From an uncultured Actinomycetes bacterium (lineage in GTDB: Bacteria; Actinomycetota; Actinomycetes; Nanopelagicales; Nanopelagicaceae): a stretch of DNA of 9,196 nucleotides. Location of the stretch: assembly GCA_903839355.1 (NCBI GenBank), contig CAIMBV010000025.1:1-9196 (forward strand), written 5' to 3'. This document shows, piece by piece, positions 6,238 to 9,196 of this stretch (its first letter is position 1; each line of letters opens with the position of its first letter). Below the pieces are notes generated by a model. The model was not told the DNA's origin. It made no database searches and was given only the letters and a program-made list of their open reading frames with translations. The position numbers and the translations under genes are program-made.

Positions 6238-7214
6238 CCGCTCGCGAACTAGATGAGGATGATGTTCGGATTCGTCCGAAACGCTCATCGCGTCCGCGCA
6301 CAAAAGATCGCCCCGATTACTCGCAAGCAGAATTAGCTCGAATTATTGCGGTTGATCGCGGCCGCAGCACAGCCTTAATCGAAGCCACCGGGATCGTCGT
6401 CACAGCGATGAAGGCACGAGAACTTGGTAAAAAATCAGTAGTTGTTGGGGATATCGTCCGAATCGTTGGGGATACCTCGGGCAAGGTAGATACCTTGGCG
6501 CGTATCGTCGCTGTTGAGCCACGCCGTAATGAACTCACCCGCACCGTCGAAGATGATGCAGGCATGGAGCGCATGATCGTCTCCAACGTGGATCAATTAG
6601 GAATCGTTCTCGCTGCTGCCAATCCAGAGCCGCGCCATGGTTTTGTAGATCGCGCTCTCGTGGTTGCCTTTGATCAACGCATCACACCAATCATCATCAT
6701 GACCAAATGCGATCTCGCTGATCCCACTGAGTTCCTCTCCGCATACAAAGATCTGGATGTGCAGTCGCTCCAAATTCAACGAGGAGCAGATCTCACTGCG
6801 TTGCGCACCATTCTTGCTGGAAAACGAACTGTGCTCCTCGGTCATTCTGGTGTCGGAAAATCCACATTGGTAAATGCTCTCGTAGAGAGCGCGCATCGGG
6901 CGACCGGCGATGTCAATGACGTAACTGGCCGAGGCAGGCATACCTCTTCGAGTGCAATCGCACTTCCTTTAAATGACAACTCCGGATGGATCATCGACAC
7001 ACCTGGGGTCCGCTCCTTTGGACTGGCCCATGTCGAACGAGATCGCGTCATTGGTGCATTTAGTGAATTCGCCGAAGCTATTGAACATTGCCCCCGAAAC
7101 TGCTCACATGATGAAGAGGGATGTGCCCTCAACTCGATGATTACAGATCCCAACTCTCTCGCGCGGTTAGCAAATCTGCGTGGGCTACTACGCGAAGGTA
7201 AACTGAACTCATGA
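6234..7214 (+). CDS. rsgA: Ribosome small-subunit-dependent GTPase A
   Basis: RsgA is a circularly permuted GTPase that acts late in 30S subunit maturation. The 326-residue product has an N-terminal OB-like region after a basic tail (about 1-110), then the permuted G motifs: G4 TKCD (157-160) first, then G1 GHSGVGKS (203-210), G2 GRGRHTS (232-238) and G3 DTPG (255-258). The C-terminal zinc motif is C-x3-C-x-H-x4-C (Cys286, Cys290, His292, Cys297). All are intact. The start overlaps the aroA stop as ATGA and the end overlaps hisN the same way, so it is probably translated by coupling. The N-terminus is rich in Arg, Lys and Asp (about 1-30), a common disordered extension in this branch. Confidence 0.96.
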   Translation: MTARELDEDDVRIRPKRSSRPRTKDRPDYSQAELARIIAVDRGRSTALIEATGIVVTAMKARELGKKSVVVGDIVRIVGDTSGKVDTLARIVAVEPRRNELTRTVEDDAGMERMIVSNVDQLGIVLAAANPEPRHGFVDRALVVAFDQRITPIIIMTKCDLADPTEFLSAYKDLDVQSLQIQRGADLTALRTILAGKRTVLLGHSGVGKSTLVNALVESAHRATGDVNDVTGRGRHTSSSAIALPLNDNSGWIIDTPGVRSFGLAHVERDRVIGAFSEFAEAIEHCPRNCSHDEEGCALNSMITDPNSLARLANLRGLLREGKLNS

Positions 7215-7996
7215 GAGATCTCACCGCAGACCTACAATTAGCCCAGCGACTAGCAGATGCAGCAGATGCTATCTCTAAGGATCGCTACCAATCACTCGAC
7301 CTAGTTATTGAGACAAAGCCAGACCTAACTCCAGTCACGGACGCGGATAAGGCGGTGGAAACCAAAATTCGCCAGATCTTGGCCGTAGAACGTCCAGATG
7401 ACCTAATCGTGGGTGAAGAGTTCGGAACACCTGATCTCACTGGTGACAAGTACTACTGGGTGATCGATCCGATTGATGGCACCAAGAATTTCTTGCGTGG
7501 AATTCCCACCTGGGCAACATTGATCGGGCTCTGCAATCCTGATGGGGAGGTTGTTGTGGGTGTCGTGAGTTCACCAGCCCTTTATCGCCGCTGGTTTGCA
7601 TCTCTAGGCGGCGGAGCATTTGTCAGTGAGAACGGTGGGGCTGCCAAGCAGATCCATGTCTCTCAGGTGCGAGATCTTAAAGATGCCTCGCTCTCGTACT
7701 CCGATCTCGTTGGATGGGGTTCACGCAAATCTGCCATGTTGCAATTGCAGGAAGATATCTGGCGCACTCGTGGACTCGGTGATTTCTGGTCGCATATGTT
7801 GGTCGCTGAAGGCGCGGTCGATATCGCAGTTGAGCCTGTCCTCGCGCTCTGGGATATGGCGGCGCTAGATATCGTCGTTCGCGAAGCAGGCGGTTCATTT
7901 ACAAACTTGGATGGCAATCTCGGTGCTCACGGTGGTAACGGAGTATCAAGCAATGGTCTGCTCCATGAAGCTTTCTTAAAGGCGCTTAATTCATGA
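7211..7996 (+). CDS. hisN: Histidinol-phosphatase, inositol-monophosphatase family
   Basis: This is a magnesium-dependent phosphatase of the IMPase superfamily, 261 residues. Visible metal and catalytic motifs are GEEFG (68-72, Glu69/Glu70), WVIDPIDGTKNF (83-94, Asp86 and Asp89) and WDMAALDIVVREAGG (214-228, Asp215). In actinobacteria such as Corynebacterium, this subgroup is the histidinol-phosphatase HisN, which makes histidinol in histidine synthesis. The sequence cannot by itself exclude inositol-1-phosphate or another sugar phosphate as substrate. It overlaps rsgA upstream and the small gene at 7993 downstream, both as ATGA. The neighbourhood has no other his genes, which is usual for hisN. 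Confidence 0.88.
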   Translation: MRDLTADLQLAQRLADAADAISKDRYQSLDLVIETKPDLTPVTDADKAVETKIRQILAVERPDDLIVGEEFGTPDLTGDKYYWVIDPIDGTKNFLRGIPTWATLIGLCNPDGEVVVGVVSSPALYRRWFASLGGGAFVSENGGAAKQIHVSQVRDLKDASLSYSDLVGWGSRKSAMLQLQEDIWRTRGLGDFWSHMLVAEGAVDIAVEPVLALWDMAALDIVVREAGGSFTNLDGNLGAHGGNGVSSNGLLHEAFLKALNS

Positions 7997-8469
7997 AGTT
8001 CCTCTGGTTCGGCAAGAAGAAAGTTTTTAAGCAAGTTGAGGTAACTCCTCCACCTGCACCGCAAGAGGTCTACTCGGTCGTTGGATATATCTGCGAAACA
8101 AATCCTGAAGCAGGAGCGAAGAACACCGAACTTCCAGCCCAATTCATCAATTCGGCAATTTTATCTATCCTCTCAAGGGCCCACTCCCCTGCGGATATTG
8201 CTGCCCAAGAGTTTTTTCAGGAGCGCGGCGCGAACCTTTTGTCGGTAAGCGATTACGCATTTAGCGCCGAGCGAGGATTTAGTGGTCGAATTCAAGATGG
8301 CGAGATTAAGCGCACTGTGTTGATCGGGTCAGCATCGGTCGTTGCTCGAGTGACAACGCCGTTGAGTAGTTCAATTGCCAATGCAGCGACGAGCAACCCT
8401 GATCTCTTTGTAGTTGCGATTGATGGAATCGCCTACGCCGCCTTTGGTATCACCAAAGAAATTATTTAG
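7993..8469 (+). CDS. Small protein resembling an isolated P1B-type ATPase nucleotide-binding domain
   Basis: I do not recognise a named family for this 158-residue protein. A basic N-terminus (MKFLWFGKKK) and a Pro-rich linker (18-23) precede a region that aligns by eye with the N-domain of CopA-like heavy-metal ATPases. SRAHSPADIAAQEFFQERG (61-79) sits where SEHPLAxAI is expected, SAERGFSGRIQDG (91-103) where the GxGxxG loop is, RTVLIGS (107-113) where RxVLVGN is, and VVAIDGIAYAAFGI (140-153) where VVAVDGxxxGxIAI closes the domain. The protein ends there. The DKTGT phosphorylation motif, the hinge, the actuator and all membrane helices are absent. The HP motif is altered to HSP and the first Gly of GxG reads Glu94-Arg-Gly, so ATP binding is doubtful. 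The ATGA overlap with hisN argues for a maintained gene rather than debris. Its TAG overlaps the zwf end by four bases. Confidence 0.7.
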   Translation: MKFLWFGKKKVFKQVEVTPPPAPQEVYSVVGYICETNPEAGAKNTELPAQFINSAILSILSRAHSPADIAAQEFFQERGANLLSVSDYAFSAERGFSGRIQDGEIKRTVLIGSASVVARVTTPLSSSIANAATSNPDLFVVAIDGIAYAAFGITKEII

Positions 8470-8477
8470 AGCTCTAA
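8466..8477. repeat. Perfect 12-bp palindrome spanning the two convergent stop codons
   Basis: TTAGAGCTCTAA is identical on both strands and contains the TAG of the small gene (8467-8469) and the TAA of zwf (8468-8466 on the minus strand). A second stem, GATGAG (8486-8491) with CTCATC (8496-8501) around GTAG, follows inside zwf. Neither is followed by a T tract on the plus strand, so a terminator role is only possible, not shown. Confidence 0.5.
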
Positions 8478-9196
8478 CCACCCGTGATGAGGTAGCTCAT
8501 CCGCGCGCTCAGGTCCCCAAGTTCCCTTGAAGTATGGTGAGAGATGCGGCTCATTATTAATGATGCCCTCCACAATTCTCCAGGTCTCAAGTACTGAGTC
8601 GATATGTGTAAAGCGCATGTGGTCGCCCGCCATAGCAGCGCGTAGGAGGCGTTCGTATGCCTCTTGTCGATCGCCAAGTGCAGCTGCGAAGTTAACCGTC
8701 AATTTAACTGGTTCTGTGGTGAGATGATCGCCCGGCGACTTAGCCTGAAGTTCAATATCTACGCCATCATTCTTTCCAAGACGGAAGCGAAGTAAGTTGG
8801 CTGAACCTTCTTGGCTCTCTGCAAACAACAAGCGTGGCGGTTGCTTAAATTCGATAATGACTTCCAAGGTAGTCTCTTGGAGATTCTTTCCAGTGCGTAG
8901 GTAGAACGGCACGCCCGACCAACGCCAGTTATCAACATACATCGTGGCTGCGACGTAGGTCTCTGTCGTAGATTTAGGAGCAACGCCTGCCTCATCAAGA
9001 TAGCCGACATATTGACCGCGAATTACATTCTCTGGCTTAAGCGCCGCGATCGCTCTAAAGACTTTAAGTTTCTCGTCTTCCATCGTGCTGGAGGTTAGAT
9101 CTGATGGTGGTTCCATCGCGATGAGCGCGAGTACCTGTAGCAAGTGATTCTGCAATACATCGCGAATCGCACCAACGCCATCGTAGAAAGCACCAC
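8466..9196 (-). CDS. zwf: Glucose-6-phosphate 1-dehydrogenase, C-terminal part
   Basis: This enzyme oxidises glucose-6-phosphate to 6-phosphogluconolactone and yields NADPH at the entry of the pentose phosphate pathway. The window holds the last 242 or so residues of a protein usually near 500. The frame is open to the right edge (GAFYDGVGAIRDVLQNHLLQVL), so TTG at 9155 is an internal Leu codon, not a start. Family motifs are NHLLQVLAL, the dimer/substrate region VPFYLRTGKNL, IEFKQPP, and the C-terminal EAYERLLRAAMAGDHMRFTHIDSVLETWRIV. The active-site RYDHYLGK-type motif would lie beyond the edge. The gene converges on the aroA-rsgA-hisN operon. NADPH from this step feeds thioredoxin and mycothiol reduction, which fits the nearby SigR system, although no shared control can be seen here. 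Confidence 0.95.
   Translation of the reverse strand, partial: GAFYDGVGAIRDVLQNHLLQVLALIAMEPPSDLTSSTMEDEKLKVFRAIAALKPENVIRGQYVGYLDEAGVAPKSTTETYVAATMYVDNWRWSGVPFYLRTGKNLQETTLEVIIEFKQPPRLLFAESQEGSANLLRFRLGKNDGVDIELQAKSPGDHLTTEPVKLTVNFAAALGDRQEAYERLLRAAMAGDHMRFTHIDSVLETWRIVEGIINNEPHLSPYFKGTWGPERADELPHHGWLEL

Noticed and set aside
9111..9155. TTG at 9155 as the start of a short protein.
   Set aside because: The frame continues to the window edge with conserved glucose-6-phosphate dehydrogenase sequence, so the gene is simply cut.

Overview
The window comes from an actinobacterium. The evidence is the Kgd-type 2-oxoglutarate dehydrogenase E1, a SigR/RsrA redox sigma/anti-sigma pair, an IMPase-type HisN, an EPSP synthase with the actinobacterial AGTVxRF and VGELTP signatures, and a nickel superoxide dismutase with its own maturation protease. 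The moderate G+C content and extreme compactness (no intergenic gap above about 55 bases, three convergent gene ends that touch or overlap, three ATGA stop/start overlaps) suggest a streamlined, possibly aquatic lineage. That placement is an inference and cannot be proved here. No tRNA, rRNA, CRISPR array or mobile element was seen.

Layout. 1-1893 (+) is the C-terminal half of kgd, cut by the left edge. It converges on sodX (1883-2224, -). sodX is divergent from sodN (2281-2670, +) across a short shared promoter region. sodN converges on a hotdog-fold, FlK-like thioesterase (2676-3092, -), which is the last gene of a leftward sigR (3513-4157) - rsrA (3131-3520) - thioesterase cluster. A near-perfect sigma-R type promoter (GGAAT-N18-GTT) lies directly before sigR. 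Upstream of it is the SRAP/HMCES-family abasic-site protein gene (4211-4930, -), divergent from aroA by 32 bases. aroA (4963-6237), rsgA (6234-7214), hisN (7211-7996) and a small gene (7993-8469) form one rightward operon in which every junction is an ATGA overlap. The last gene meets the 3' half of zwf (8466-9196, -), cut by the right edge.

How the genes work together. Several genes bear on oxidative or thiol stress: SodN/SodX remove superoxide, SigR/RsrA sense thiol oxidation, the SRAP protein shields abasic DNA sites, and zwf supplies NADPH. The order sigR-rsrA / SRAP / aroA / rsgA resembles the sigH neighbourhood of mycobacteria, so much of the block is probably ancestral synteny. aroA and hisN are amino-acid biosynthetic enzymes, and rsgA is a ribosome-assembly GTPase.

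The most unusual item is the 158-residue product of 7993-8469. It reads like a free-standing, degenerate nucleotide-binding (N) domain of a P1B-type ATPase, without the phosphorylation, actuator or membrane parts, and it is translationally coupled to hisN. Also notable are a 15-bp hairpin inside the thioesterase gene just beyond sodN, the loss of two FlK-type active-site positions in the thioesterase, and a beta-rich C-terminal extension on the anti-sigma factor.
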